Shown here piece by piece: positions 1 to 11,167 of a stretch of 64,000 nucleotides of DNA. How positions within the stretch are numbered: position 1 is the stretch's first letter; each line of letters starts with the position of its first letter. The stretch covers positions 1-64,000 of the forward strand of contig JALMLS010000568.1 in NCBI GenBank assembly GCA_038496445.1, in the 5' to 3' direction. Source of the DNA: Trichosphaerium sp. ATCC 40318 (Eukaryota; Discosea; Flabellinia; Trichosidae). The notes beneath the pieces are model-generated. The model searched no databases. It saw only the letters and a list, made by a program, of their open reading frames with translations, and was not told where the DNA came from. The position numbers were made by a program, and so were the translations under genes.

Positions 1-758
1 CTTTTTGCCCCAAGTTAAACAGTAAACTAGGTGTACTTTAAGATGGAAGTCAATTCGGTTGGTTGATCTATCTTGACGACCAACAGCTTCATGATTTACT
101 AAATTACAGTGATATCGAACCTACAGTACGAAATGCGTATAGCTATGGTATCAGATCAAGTATGGAGGTATTTGGGTGGTTTTACCATGTGTTCTTTGAA
201 TTTTAGCAACTTTACTGCTCAGCTTGTTCTTATCTTTCATGTTTAGAGACGACGTCAAACATTTAAAAAGTTGAGTTTTACGGAGTAACGTTGAACGAGT
301 TTGTAAGCCCTGCTGATATGACAAAAGACTATAATCCAAATGAATTCAAACGTCTAACTCATACGACGAGGTACAGCATAGAATCAAACTCAAAACAACT
401 TTCTGACAACATAATTAGGTTTCAAATGCGTTACACAAATAGCAGAAAATCCACAAGTGTACGAAACAAACCACTCCTATCAAAACAGAGATCAAGTTTC
501 TTACCTCCTATCTTATCAGAAACAAGTCAATTTTAGCAACGCCCTTGATTCCTCTATAGACTCAGATCCATCTACAACAACAGATCATGGTTATAGCAGC
601 CTCAATTCTTCTCAGGACGATACAGAAGAAAGAGCAGTTGAACCTGATCATATGAGTATCCATTACCAACTTTGGCATACGACACAAGGACTTTGCTTCC
701 AAATGATACAGGGAATATAGATATTTCAAACGAGACTGTAAACTATCGAGATTGGTAG
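1..758 (+). CDS. possible 3' part of an unrecognised gene cut by the left edge
   Basis: I do not recognise this. Several short open stretches on the plus strand read like protein and are separated by GT...AG intervals. Around 65-160 there is a hydrophilic stretch beginning LIYLDDQQLHDLLNYSDIE. Around 310-530 there is a basic Ser/Thr-rich stretch. Around 540-650 there is an acidic Ser-rich stretch (SSIDSDPSTTTDHGYSSLN). A last piece ends ISNETVNYRDW before a TAG at 756-758. No domain is visible, and the exon chain is inferred only from composition and frame. It could instead be non-coding sequence with chance open frames. Confidence 0.28.
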
Positions 759-3685
759 CTTCTTGTTAAAACAATAAATTATTATAAGTCATTTTCTAAG
801 CCTTTCGCTTTGTTTGAAGTTGCTACTAGAGCTTTGGCGGTTTAGTAACATTAGGTTTGATTGAATTTGGTAAGGGGGTATAGGGTGTTCAAGTTGGTTG
901 GGTTTGTGGGTGTTGATAGCCATAGTTTAATTGTGTTAATGCGTCTTCTGTTGAGGTCAATGTTGAACTTCGGTCTCACGAATTCAAACGCCTGAAATGG
1001 TGACATATTCATCCACAAAATTCTATATTGGGCTTCCGTCATAGAATTCCAAAACCCGATCTCATACTCACAACAATGGTGACAGAAAATAGTTCTCGTA
1101 TCTACCCCTAACGCTCTTGAAACGTGTACAAATCGTCGAATTTGGCTCTCGCACTCAAAGCCCATACAGAGGCGGGTGTTAATCGACATTTAAAAAATTG
1201 TGTGGACCATAATGGCAAAAGAACCTCAGGCAAATATGCGAAGAACTATAGTTAACAAGTAGTTAGAACTAAATATGGAACATTTAACAATCCCAGCTCC
1301 CATATATAATAGCCCTAATCAAGACCAAAATCTCGCAGTCAAAGCTTTTACGAAGAAGTAGCAGTCAACAAACGATAATAAAACTACCAACTTTTTTTTT
1401 TTCAAATAGCGCTGTTTGTTGCCTTGTTGAAATAAAAAAGAGAAAAGGGCGTTACAATAGGTTTTAGAGGCTTTCAAAAAGGAAATTCGCCTACTAAAAA
1501 CAAGCCTCGTACTACTTCGTTCCTACTTGGGCACTACACTAGGTATAAACCACTTGAGTTTTGGTACAGCGAAATAGACACATTTCCATTTCAAAGCCGA
1601 AAATTCCACTTCGTTTCAAAGTATTTTGTTAGCAAATGGCCATTGAGATTATAGTTATGCTATTTTTTGTGTAATTAAGCTTTTTTGGAGTGTGGACAGC
1701 TTATAGAGTTCAAACTTATAGGTGTAATCCTCTTTAAAATGGATGTATCAGCATCTAGAGGTTAATACATGGTTCCGCAGGTAGTTAGTTTCGCAAAAGG
1801 TTAAAGGAATATTCACCAAATAGGGTTTTTCAAGCAAAACCGGAATTTTGCCAAAAAACGGAACTAACAAAACCAAAATAATCCAACACACGTCTCTCAA
1901 TGTTTTAATCGTCTTACTAGTAGTCTTATGTCTAGTTCTACCTACCGATTATTCCCCGCTATTACGAGCCACTTTCGTAGCGCTCAGACGACGAGAAAAC
2001 GATCGTAATAAGCCTGAGCTCAAGACGACCAAGGAAATAAGAATACCAAGATATGGCGTTAGAGGAAATGAAGTTAGTTAAGCACCTCTCGCGTAGGTCG
2101 GCCACCATACTGTTGCAAGTGCAGACCCAGACTTCGATGGTTTTAGAAACAGACGCATTTAACTTTGGTTTTAAGGCTCCGGAAGATACTGCGTCAACCA
2201 ACAATCGAGGCAACCGTGACGGTGGAAAAAAAAGGGTTGGTGCAAGCTCAATGAATGGAAGAAAATCAAAATATTGGTATCCATAATTGCAAATAAAGAC
2301 TGTATTCGTTCTTTATGTGCACGAGCTAACACTAGTTCATCCATAAAAAAAAAAATCAAATAAATCACATTTGCCTTTTCTTGATATACTTGAGTTAGTT
2401 TAAAATGGTTTTCTTGTAAGCCGTCGATAACGTAAATAGGCTAGCTTAAAAATATTTATTCTTGTAATGTGTCTTTAATGTCACCAAGTGCTTTGTGGTA
2501 CATCACTCAAATTCCTGTCGAGAAATACTTCCTTTTAAACTTGCACATTTACCTTTTGCGAGATGAGCCTTCGTATCAATGAAGAACAAATCTAGCCGCT
2601 AGCACAAACAAATTTTGTGAATATTCAGGTAACAGTGTTTGCACATGCCATAAAAGACAACTGGAACTTCCTAAATCTAAATCGACTCAAATTCCACAGT
2701 TGGAAACAAAGGTACTACTCTAATCACGTTATATCAGGATAATAACACACACTAAGAAATTGCAAATACAAAATGTCTCGGATGTATAGACCATCACTAG
2801 CTCTCACCAAGGCACTGGAGACGCCAAACAAGTGGATTGCCACGCTTTAGGAAACGCAAAGGGACGAAGAAGCTAAAATGATTTGACTTCAAAGATAATT
2901 CTGACCTTAACTTGAAGCGAATAACTCCACGTTTGTACTGATGTACATAGGAGACCTAGTGAACCTCGTATGTAAATGTTTAGTTATTGGTTGTAATAAA
3001 CTCAATTTACAGTACGCGGTGGCATGAGTAGGCTAAGAAAACATGAATAAAAAAGATTTTGACGATCTTCACAATGAACGCTTTCGGGAACAATATTCAC
3101 ACTTGAAGAAATTCTTTTCATTGCCACAGTAGCACCATTAACTGTGTTAACATTCTATTACATTACCCAACTCATTTTCCCATTCATCTGTAATCGCTGA
3201 TGGCAAGTATACGCCACCAAGATTCTCGCTTGCAATGAGAAGGTTACCTTTAACAAAACTAATCGAAATCAGAAGTTGGCTAATCACAAAACACATTAAA
3301 AAATACAAAGTTGTTCTCGTACAATGAAAACAGTTTATTAAAACAAGTGGCACCTTTATCTATATTAATAGTATAGCTACTCAAAAAACAAGTACCTGGT
3401 GAGATAAGCGCTGTTATTAAGCTTACATGATAAAACCGATATACACTTTATCAACGGCTAACAATTTTATTGTAGTAAAAAACACACAAGAAATGTATGG
3501 ATACTTCGTGTTACCTCGTTCAGCAATTCGTATATTACTACGTACTTTAATGAGTTGTATATTTCTCCCAAAGTCTTCAGTACGTCATGCGTACAATAGA
3601 CTAAAAAACAACAAACACGAAAAAAATAAGAAACAGCATTCCCAAACAAAAATAGGAATACCTATTAAGTTTTTTGGTTTATGGT
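759..3685. other. long AT-rich stretch without a supportable gene
   Basis: Open frames here are short, lack recognisable domains and overlap one another on both strands. The stretch around 1110-1190 is a copy of the dispersed repeat described at 34780 and 37169. A minus-strand frame of 112 codons starting at 1189 begins inside that repeat copy. Frames near 1850-2290 on the plus strand (77 codons each) show no family resemblance. Confidence 0.5.
1110..1185 (-). repeat. partial third copy of the 34.8k/37.4k repeat
   Basis: The segment reads 'gaaacgtgtacaaatcgtcg', then a variable part, then 'aaagcccatacagaggcggg'. The same order of near-identical blocks occurs at about 37388-37447 ('cctgaaacgtgtacaaatag', then 'aaagcccatgcagaggcggt'), in the same orientation as that copy. 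Only one end of the repeat is recognisable here; the part carrying the GCCGAAAAC block is absent or diverged. Confidence 0.55.
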
Positions 3686-4126
3686 TTATTTTTGAGTTTC
3701 TTTCTTATACACTGTTTTAGGCGCTAAGTGCCTCAGTCTTCGGAAAGCTCGGCCAGACTTTCGTTTGGCTGCCTTATAGGACTTTTTCATTTTAGTTTTA
3801 AGTCCGCCCTTTGACTTGTGATGATCGAAACTGCATGATAATACAGCCTTCGGAGAATCTACCATAGAGAAATTCTCCGAGTCGATCATCACAATTTTAT
3901 TGTCAGTAGGGGGAGGAGTCGGTTTAGGACTCGGAGTCGGTTGAGGACTCGGGGTAGTTGGGGCCGTCATACAAGTATGAGGCCTAGCAGGAGGAGGAGG
4001 GTTTAGGCCTGATATAGCAGTAAATGCTAATATCATCCAGCATGCGACAAACAGGATTGTCAGCACGAGAGCAAAGGGGTCAGCGATTAAGCTGAGAGCG
4101 CACAAATAAATGTGTGCAGTAATCAT
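3686..4126 (-). CDS. hypothetical single-pass membrane protein, proline-rich then basic
   Basis: An uninterrupted 146-codon frame with an ATG start. Residues 1-42 are strongly hydrophobic and look like a signal anchor or signal peptide. A Pro-rich linker follows (about residues 43-73, with PTPSP/PKPTPPP repeats), then a short polar segment and a Lys/Arg-rich tail (residues 105-146) ending in KKETQK. The layout suggests a membrane-anchored protein with a basic region on one side, which could bind acidic lipid or nucleic acid. No family is recognised. It is intronless, unlike most genes in the window. It might be a chance frame, but the ordered composition argues for a real gene. Confidence 0.45.
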   Translation of the reverse strand: MITAHIYLCALSLIADPFALVLTILFVACWMILAFTAISGLNPPPPARPHTCMTAPTTPSPQPTPSPKPTPPPTDNKIVMIDSENFSMVDSPKAVLSCSFDHHKSKGGLKTKMKKSYKAAKRKSGRAFRRLRHLAPKTVYKKETQK

Positions 4127-6063
4127 TTTGTGATAGTACTAAAAAAGAAAATCGTTTAAGAACACGAGATTTATTGAAAAAAATAAATTATGGTTACAAT
4201 GTTGTAGCCGCTCAAACTGCAGCAGACGCGTTCCCAGACCGTTGTGAACAAGTGTGTGGACTTTCAGCGCGATTTGTGGATGGGTCATTATCACCGAAGC
4301 GGTGCACTTTTTGTTGCAAATTAGAAAACAAATGCTACCACACGGTTCAGCACAACATTTGCAGCATTTTGTTGTTCAAAAGTTGCATTTGGTTGTTCGA
4401 AAGAGGGTTGTTATCCGAAATTCGAATCCGATTCTCTACTTTATCACTTCGCCGAAAAGCCCTAAAGGTGTGCGAAATGAGCATTACATACACTAGCTAC
4501 AACGGTTGTATACTTACCGGTTCAATTCCAGACAGAAGTGCAAAAACTAATTAAAAACAGATCCTTCAGCGTCCCAGAGCTGTCAATAGTGATAGAACCA
4601 TTGTAATGGCGCCAGATTTCACCAGCAACAACATCACAACGGTTAGTAAGTTTCAGGTTGAAGAGTTTAAACTACACGTAGCAACGAGCCAGAGACCATC
4701 TGATAGTTTATCGTTTGTTTCCAGCTGAAATTTGTAGGGCCAAGCGAAACATGCTCTAGATGCAGTTAAAGTCTGTGTATCTCACTGGCGCCAAAAGATA
4801 CTGTTTCAAGGTGCATGGTATTGTATCCCGTATCTGGCATACGTTGATAATACTTACGGTGAATACAAGCTGAGGTCTGCTGCTGAAAGAAACCAAGCTG
4901 GGTTAGAATTGCTTTGAAAATCTGAGAAACTTGTTCAAAACACCGGAAGTCTACCGCATCCGCGCTAATAACAACAAACAAACTTCTGAGTAGCGGCTCG
5001 GTGATGATTTGTTGTCTACTTCGTATCTAGCGACATTCAACCACTGAGCCACAATCCATGTGTTCATCGGGGCTGTATTACAAGGGAACCTTGTTTTAGA
5101 CCCAATCTGAAACTATTGAATCATTAAAATCCAGTTTTACGATGTATACCATTGCGTCAATCATGAGACCAAGTACGAGCGTTCAAACTCTAACTCTTCT
5201 GATTTTTTTTCAAACAGGCTCTTATTTACTTTCTACAGATATACTTTCTAAGCGCACGCATTCTACAAGATTATTCATAAATTGTTCTACAAAACGTAAC
5301 TGACTACGCGCAGGACCAAAAAGAGGGAAGAAGCTACGTAGGATTCGCAAATTACTGCCAAGCGACCTAATAGCTTGTACTGTAGTCTTGAACTGAAGAA
5401 AACGTAATTTTAGGGGTTTTGTTTGGTCTATGTTTGAACGATGACCAACACGGTTTTTCTAAAGATGACGGGATTCCTGAAGATATTGACGCTTGTAGAA
5501 CCGATTGATTTCTATGATGTGATTATTGATCAATAATGCTCCGTCAACGAAGGCCTCGGTCGTTAAACAACCTAGTAATAAAAACCGCGTACTCTTTTTT
5601 TCAAAGGCAATAAAAATCTTCTAATTTTGGTGACGTTTGTATGTATCTTTAACTTGCAATTGATCCATTATAGCGAACGTGCGCGTATTAATGGCCTTTG
5701 GGGTTTTTTGTTCCAAATTTTTATTTCCCATTTTCAGATTTTTTTGATCAAGGCTCCTACTGGTTATAGTTCATACGCACTCATCAACTACGCTGTAATT
5801 CACTCGCATCCCATGATGTACACATAGTAGGTATGCGTACTCTTCTGAGATTCGCTTCCTAAAGTAGTGTCTGTTTAACCAATCGCGTCCAACTATGTTT
5901 CTTGGGTTATAAGTACATCTGCAAGAGCGTGATACTGATCACTTACAATAATCATTCTTCAACAATAAGACGCTCTTTTACCGCTTGTATTACAAGCAAA
6001 TCAAAATTAGTTGTTCACGTAATACAAAACTAGTGCACGTGGGATTAGAAAACTTTTTTTTAA
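4127..6063. other. intergenic stretch, nothing recognised
   Basis: About 1.9 kb of AT-rich sequence between the small membrane protein and the 3' end of DRG1. The open frames (for example 4174-4554 plus strand) overlap each other, use no recognisable motif and show no consistent splice structure. I found no tRNA-like cloverleaf or other RNA gene here. Confidence 0.5.
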
Positions 6064-8315
6064 TTACACTCTTTTGACAATCTGAACGATATCTTCATCC
6101 ATTAGAACATGTCCAAGACCTACTTTTTGAGGGACATGTTTTGCTGACTCTCCCCAAACAAGTGCGCTAAAAGAAGGAAAAAAATAAGAATAAGAATAAC
6201 CAAAGAAAGAAAAGAGAAAAACATAGAATGAGTTGTAGTTTCGATGTTACTGTTTGTACGCATGATGCGTGTGTAGTTATAGCGTGTGAATAAGCTGCAA
6301 GAGCAATTTAAAGCAGTACAACTAATTTTAAAGCCAAAAAACGGAAAATAACAAAAAAAAAGAAAACGTACTATTTGAAATCATTCAAAAGAGTTTTGTG
6401 AATCTTGGTACAGAAGTCCTCAACACTTGCGTCCTTCTTTAAAATAACAGGATCAGAGTAATCTGGGATAGTTCCCTTTGGTTTTGTGTAGCTATTAAGG
6501 AAAGTCAACGCATAATAAAAACAGTAACGGAAAAATTCTTTTTCAAAAGCAATTAACTAAATTGAGTTTCTGTTTGCATTTTTCTCGTTTTTACGCTAGA
6601 TTACGTCGCAACTATACAGCCTCTGCAACACAAGGGATGCGTTTTATGGACATTTTGCGATAAAAATTTTAATGAGGATGTTGACGTACATGCGAATCAA
6701 GTCCAAGTAATCCCATATTTTTTGGAGCAAAGCGTCAAAATTCCACATGTTATAAGCAGATATTGGTACACAATGTGGTAATTTATAACAAATATCAAGC
6801 TCTTCAATAGTGATTTGATCGATTTTGTTTAGTACATAGATAGCAGGTATGTAACGCCTAAAAAGAAAAAATAAATAAAAAACAAAAAAAAATGCGAGTT
6901 TGAGGCTCCACGAGCATATAAAAACTAATTATCCCTCGTGGTTACTTTCCGTTTTATGATTTTGTTTAAAAGTACTAAAAGAATGCGTACCTGTTGCCTT
7001 CGATGACATCAATCAAGTCATCAACTGTACAATCCTCAGCAATCCTTACATCTGCGCAATGTATCTTGTATTCAGCGCAAACACTCTTCACAATTTCTTG
7101 GTCCAAGTGCGTTGGCGTTTCACCGCTTTTAAGCTTAATAAAAATAAGAAACTCAAACTTTTTGTAAAAAAAACGATTTTTACCCTGTAGGAGAATTGAA
7201 CACCACCCTTATCAGTTCTTGTGAATTTTATACGCTTCTCACGACCATTTAGACGAATACCCATACCTTCTACTTCTTTCTAAAACACATGTTAATTTTT
7301 TTCTTTTTTTGTTTGAGTTAAAACAATCGTTTGAATTTCTCTTCCGTTCTACAACAGAATCTGTTTCTTTTCGGAAAAAAATACGCAAATGCCTTCATTG
7401 ATTATACAATAACAAAGTGACACGTATAATCTGCAACTTCCCGCGAACAAGAACTGAAAAAAAAATGGTTTTTGAAAAGTTGTTTTTCTTTTCGGAAGTG
7501 TCAAGTTTTATTCGGTGGTGTATTAGCTTCCAAACGTACCTCAATGATTCTCTTGTGGCCCAAAGGCTTTAAAATATCCAAACATATCAAGATAACATCA
7601 CATGAGCGTCCTACAGCAATAACCTGTCGACCACGACCTTTACCATCGTTGGCTCCTTCAATAATACCTGTACAGTCGTGAGATAACGTTTTCGCGTATA
7701 CCACAGGGTTTTTGGTTTGTTAGGAGCGATTTACGAACCTGGAAGATCCAAAACTTGAAGTTTTGCTCCCTTGTATCTTAATACACCTGGAACTGTCTTG
7801 AGTGTTGTAAACTCGTATTCGGCGGATACAGAGTAAGTGCCAGTAAGTCTCGTCAAAAGAGTTGATTTTCCAACCGAAGGGAAGCCAATCATGCCTGTAT
7901 TAATTAATACGCGGCTGTGTTGTTAAAAAGGGAGTAAAGCGATAGCAAATGGGCAACGAGGGCAATTGTTCACTTTCTTTTCTCAAGTATTACGATTATA
8001 ACTTTGTGACATACCTATACGTGCGTCGCCAGTCTTAGAAACGTCGAAACCTCAAAAAATGTTAATTTGATGATTTTCACAAATTGAAGAGTGTTTGACG
8101 TACCTTCGCCCTTTCCGCCACCGCCTCCTTTTGGTGCGATGAGTTCTCGTTTTAATTGAGCTACTCTAGCTTTTAAACGACATAAATGACTCATGGTGGC
8201 CTTGTTTTTTTGAGTCCTGCCAATCTACGGTATTGTTAACCATTTTCTCTCTTTTGTAAACTCTGTTTACCTCATCTTCCAAGTCCTTAATTTTGGCTCT
8301 CACAGCGTCAGACAT
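6064..8315 (-). CDS. DRG1: developmentally regulated GTP-binding protein (DRG1 type)
   Basis: DRG proteins are cytosolic Obg/HflX-class GTPases associated with translating ribosomes and a DFRP partner. The spliced product starts [15 protein letters not shown], has the family's helical segment ([19 protein letters not shown]), then a glycine-rich linker ([11 protein letters not shown]). The G domain follows: G1 is GFPSVGKST near 7860-7890, then the [19 protein letters not shown] segment ending in G3 (DLPG), then [18 protein letters not shown] and [11 protein letters not shown] (G4). A TGS-like C-terminus follows ([29 protein letters not shown]). It ends [16 protein letters not shown], matching the usual DRG1 end. 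The gene is split by about eight short introns. It is divergent from the gene at 8630, with about 314 bp between starts. DRG1 is preferred over DRG2 because of the C-terminal sequence. Confidence 0.93.
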
Positions 8316-8629
8316 GATAACAGTGTTTGTAAAATACGGTACAAACCGAAACTGCGACTTAAAACCAAGATTTTGTAGTGTTTAAGTGTGAAGTAAAAAA
8401 CGCTACAATGCAGTTTCGCGTGGAGCATCTACTCTAAATTCAATACTAATTATGTACTTGACAGTTTTTGTTTCACACAGTCGCATGTACTATTTAAATA
8501 CGTTGTCGTCTTTCTTTTCTGAAAAGAGGAGGTTGTCGAGAAGTTGATTCACGTATTTGATTTCATGTTGGCGATTATTTTTGCGAAAATCGTCAAACTT
8601 AGATAAACAAAATAACACATTAATAAATA

Positions 8630-9573
8630 ATGGCAACTACACTGACAACATTTAAACAAGAGTTTAATGGTACTCTTATGGTATGTTACAACACTGCACA
8701 GTCAAATTTGCACGTTGACTGTTAAAGTAGGATCCTGTTCAAAGAGAATGGACTATACGCAATAAGAAGGAGTTTAAAGAGTTCCAAGTGCGTACTTTAT
8801 CTAATACTCTAACTAAACCTTAATCAAGGCTTCTATGACGCGCACACGGCCAAAGTTCGTACCTAGAGCAAAGAAAATTGCTGGTTGGGTTCCAAACACA
8901 GAAACACTATTCGCAGATCCTCCAAAGTTCGACTGGGACAAAGTCATGCTTATCGTATGTACAGCTAAGGGAGTTTCAAAAATAGCACAAACAATTAGAA
9001 AACGCGTCAAACAGCCCGAAACAAGCTCCGTTACGCTTAATTTTATTCCCCATCGCGTATTCTATTGGTAATTACCTCTCTAAGGATCTTAGGCGTATGC
9101 TGGAGCAAAAATCGATAAAATTGCCATTCAAAGCGGTGTAGCAAAAGTATCTGGAACGTACACTCCACAAGATAACAAGTATCATGCCGTTGTAGTGAAA
9201 TCAAAGGCAATTTCTAAGGTTGAATTCTCTTCAAGCGGACGGTAGGGTCATTATTGTCTTACTTGACTAGTCTTTTCTTTGGTTGAAACTAAATTGGTAT
9301 AGGCGTTCTATTCATTCAAGACCGCGACAATCGAAAGGAGGACGTGCTCCAGTTAGGAGACCTATATCACAAGAACCTGCTATGGATATGGGACCTATAT
9401 CTCAAAGGTGTACTGATGATGGTCCTGAGTTTATGCAAATGGAGAGTGATTGTCCTATGATTGAACAAAGGTGTACTGACGATGGCCCTGAGTTTATGCA
9501 AATGGAAAATGACGGTCCTATGATGGAACAAATGTGTGCTGGTGGCCCAGAGATCATGCAAGTTCCACAATAG
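8630..9573 (+). CDS. unrecognised basic protein with tandem Met/Asp-rich C-terminal repeats
   Basis: A spliced model of about 220 residues in five exons: MATTLTTFKQEFNGTLM, then DPVQREWTIRNKKEFKEFQ, then a basic exon (RTRPKFVPRAKKIAGWVPN), then an exon with AKIDKIAIQSGVAKVSGTY, and a last exon. The last exon has a basic linker (RSIHSRPRQSKGGRAPVRR) and a near-perfect duplication of a 21-residue unit containing CTDDGPEFMQME, followed by a degenerate third unit (CAGGPEIMQVPQ). Junctions keep frame, with a GTAGGG donor before the last exon. Residues up to about 140 look like a folded domain, but I cannot name the family. The conserved Cys and Met spacing in the repeats could suit metal binding; that is speculation. 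Confidence 0.6.
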
Positions 9574-9954
9574 TGAGCAAGGCGGTGTTTTGTAATATAT
9601 AAAACAGTATTCTGTTAACAATTGATATGTGCGCTCTCTAACGCATACTGTTTTTCTTCATGAGTTGCGAAAGCCAAAACAACTTAGCAAACCCTATCAT
9701 TTATCTGAAAGCAAATACCATAGTAAACGTTAGTTCACTGGTTCGCTAATTTATGGATAGCAACTAGTGAAAAACTAGAAAAAAAAAAGCGGGTACCTTT
9801 TGTACACTTTTGGCTCTCGATTGGAAAGTTCCACTAGTATTCATTCTGTGAAAAAGTTACAAAACTGCACAATTTAAACATATGTGTAGGTGTGGCCCTT
9901 TAACTAAATTGAAATATAAGAAAGTTGCAAGATTGCTTCGTGTTATACCTTGAG

Positions 9955-10330
9955 TGACAGATAAAAGTGTTAGAGCGTTAACTGGTGTCCATACAATAAA
10001 TTTGGCTCGTACTAAAGTGACAGATGAAGGTGTTAAAGCATTAGCTGGAGGTCATATGATCGATTTAATCAGTACTGAAGTTACCGATGAAGGTGAATCA
10101 CTGGTGTTCATACACTGAACCTAGAATCATGTAGGGGCATTATCAGATCATGCATGACAATGCTTGCTAATGTGGACACTTTAAATATGTCAGATCTATG
10201 CATCAGATGATTGGCTTATTCTACTTTCTGGAAAGGAGTTTGCATCATTAATAAGTATACAACATACAGTTCAGCAGTATTCGGGTTTTAAGAACATATA
10301 GATGAACTAACAGGAAGAGGCGTTAGAAGG
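9955..10330 (+). pseudogene. decayed F-box/LRR-family repeat fragment
   Basis: The plus strand reads VTDKSVRALTGVHTINL, then VTDEGVKALAGGHMIDL, then VTDEGESLVFIH followed by a stop. This is the same approximately 23-residue leucine-rich repeat (GVHTIxLxxCxxITDEGIKAL) as in the intact paralogues at 29-30 kb and 39.5-40.7 kb. Further repeat remnants continue to about 10330 in shifted frames. No F-box and no open frame remain, so this is a relic of the family. Confidence 0.75.
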
Positions 10331-11167
10331 ATTTGGAGGCCGTAGTTAAAAATGAAGAAAAACTGTTTGGATATTACTTACATTATATTCCTGTTCTCCC
10401 AACTCTTGTACAGTTGTTGAAACAAGTGGCCATACTGGGGCCCATGGTGTGTACTAGGCGCAACACTCAACGTATCTAACTATATAATTACCTGTTAGAT
10501 AATGATAAGAACAATTGATATTCAAGAGTTGTGTTGTTAGGATAACACGTGTTAAACACTCGATTTCGAGTGACTGACTCAAAAAATATGTATTGACCTA
10601 GTTTATTTGTTTATCCTACCAAGTTGTTAAGTGATAGAAACGAAGTAGAAATTCATTTTGAACCAATGATTTCTGTCGCCGAGATTTTCGTTTTGCGGCT
10701 TCAGCGAGTGGGTCCTGTTGCTAAAACGTAAAGTAAAATAGCGTATTTCGTCGTTTTGGCTATACCATGAGAGTAGATGGGATCTTGGAACTTATCAGGA
10801 ACCAACACCTAAAAGAGAAAATTGTCTTAATTTGGCTATTGAGCCTTTTTAAATTTTATAAGCTTATACGTGGCACGTGGTATAAAAGTCTCCAACTCTT
10901 TGTGAGACTATTAAAAATGTGTTACATGACGCGAGTTCTGGCATTTTTCACTTTTTTTTTTTGATCAATCCTAAAATGACTTAATCTTACACTTAATCAA
11001 ATAACTCGAGTTGTTGAGTAGAGAAAAACCTTTCAATTAGCGTATCATTACTAACATCATAGTATACAACGCTGTGGTACGTTTTTACTATCGTGTCAAC
11101 TTTTTTACACTTGCGAACTTGAGAAAGTGAGTAATTTTGCTTTAGAACATTCGAAAGGACAACACAG
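10331..11167. other. upstream region of the fatty acid synthase gene
   Basis: About 840 bp with no supportable gene. It contains CACGTG palindromes near 10547 (within ACACGTGT) and near 10871, which may be regulatory. The minus-strand frame across 10993-11358 overlaps the first FAS exon and is a shadow. Confidence 0.4.

Noticed and set aside
851..1189. 112-codon minus-strand Cys-containing frame with ATG
   Set aside because: It starts inside the partial repeat copy; composition and lack of a domain make a chance frame more likely.
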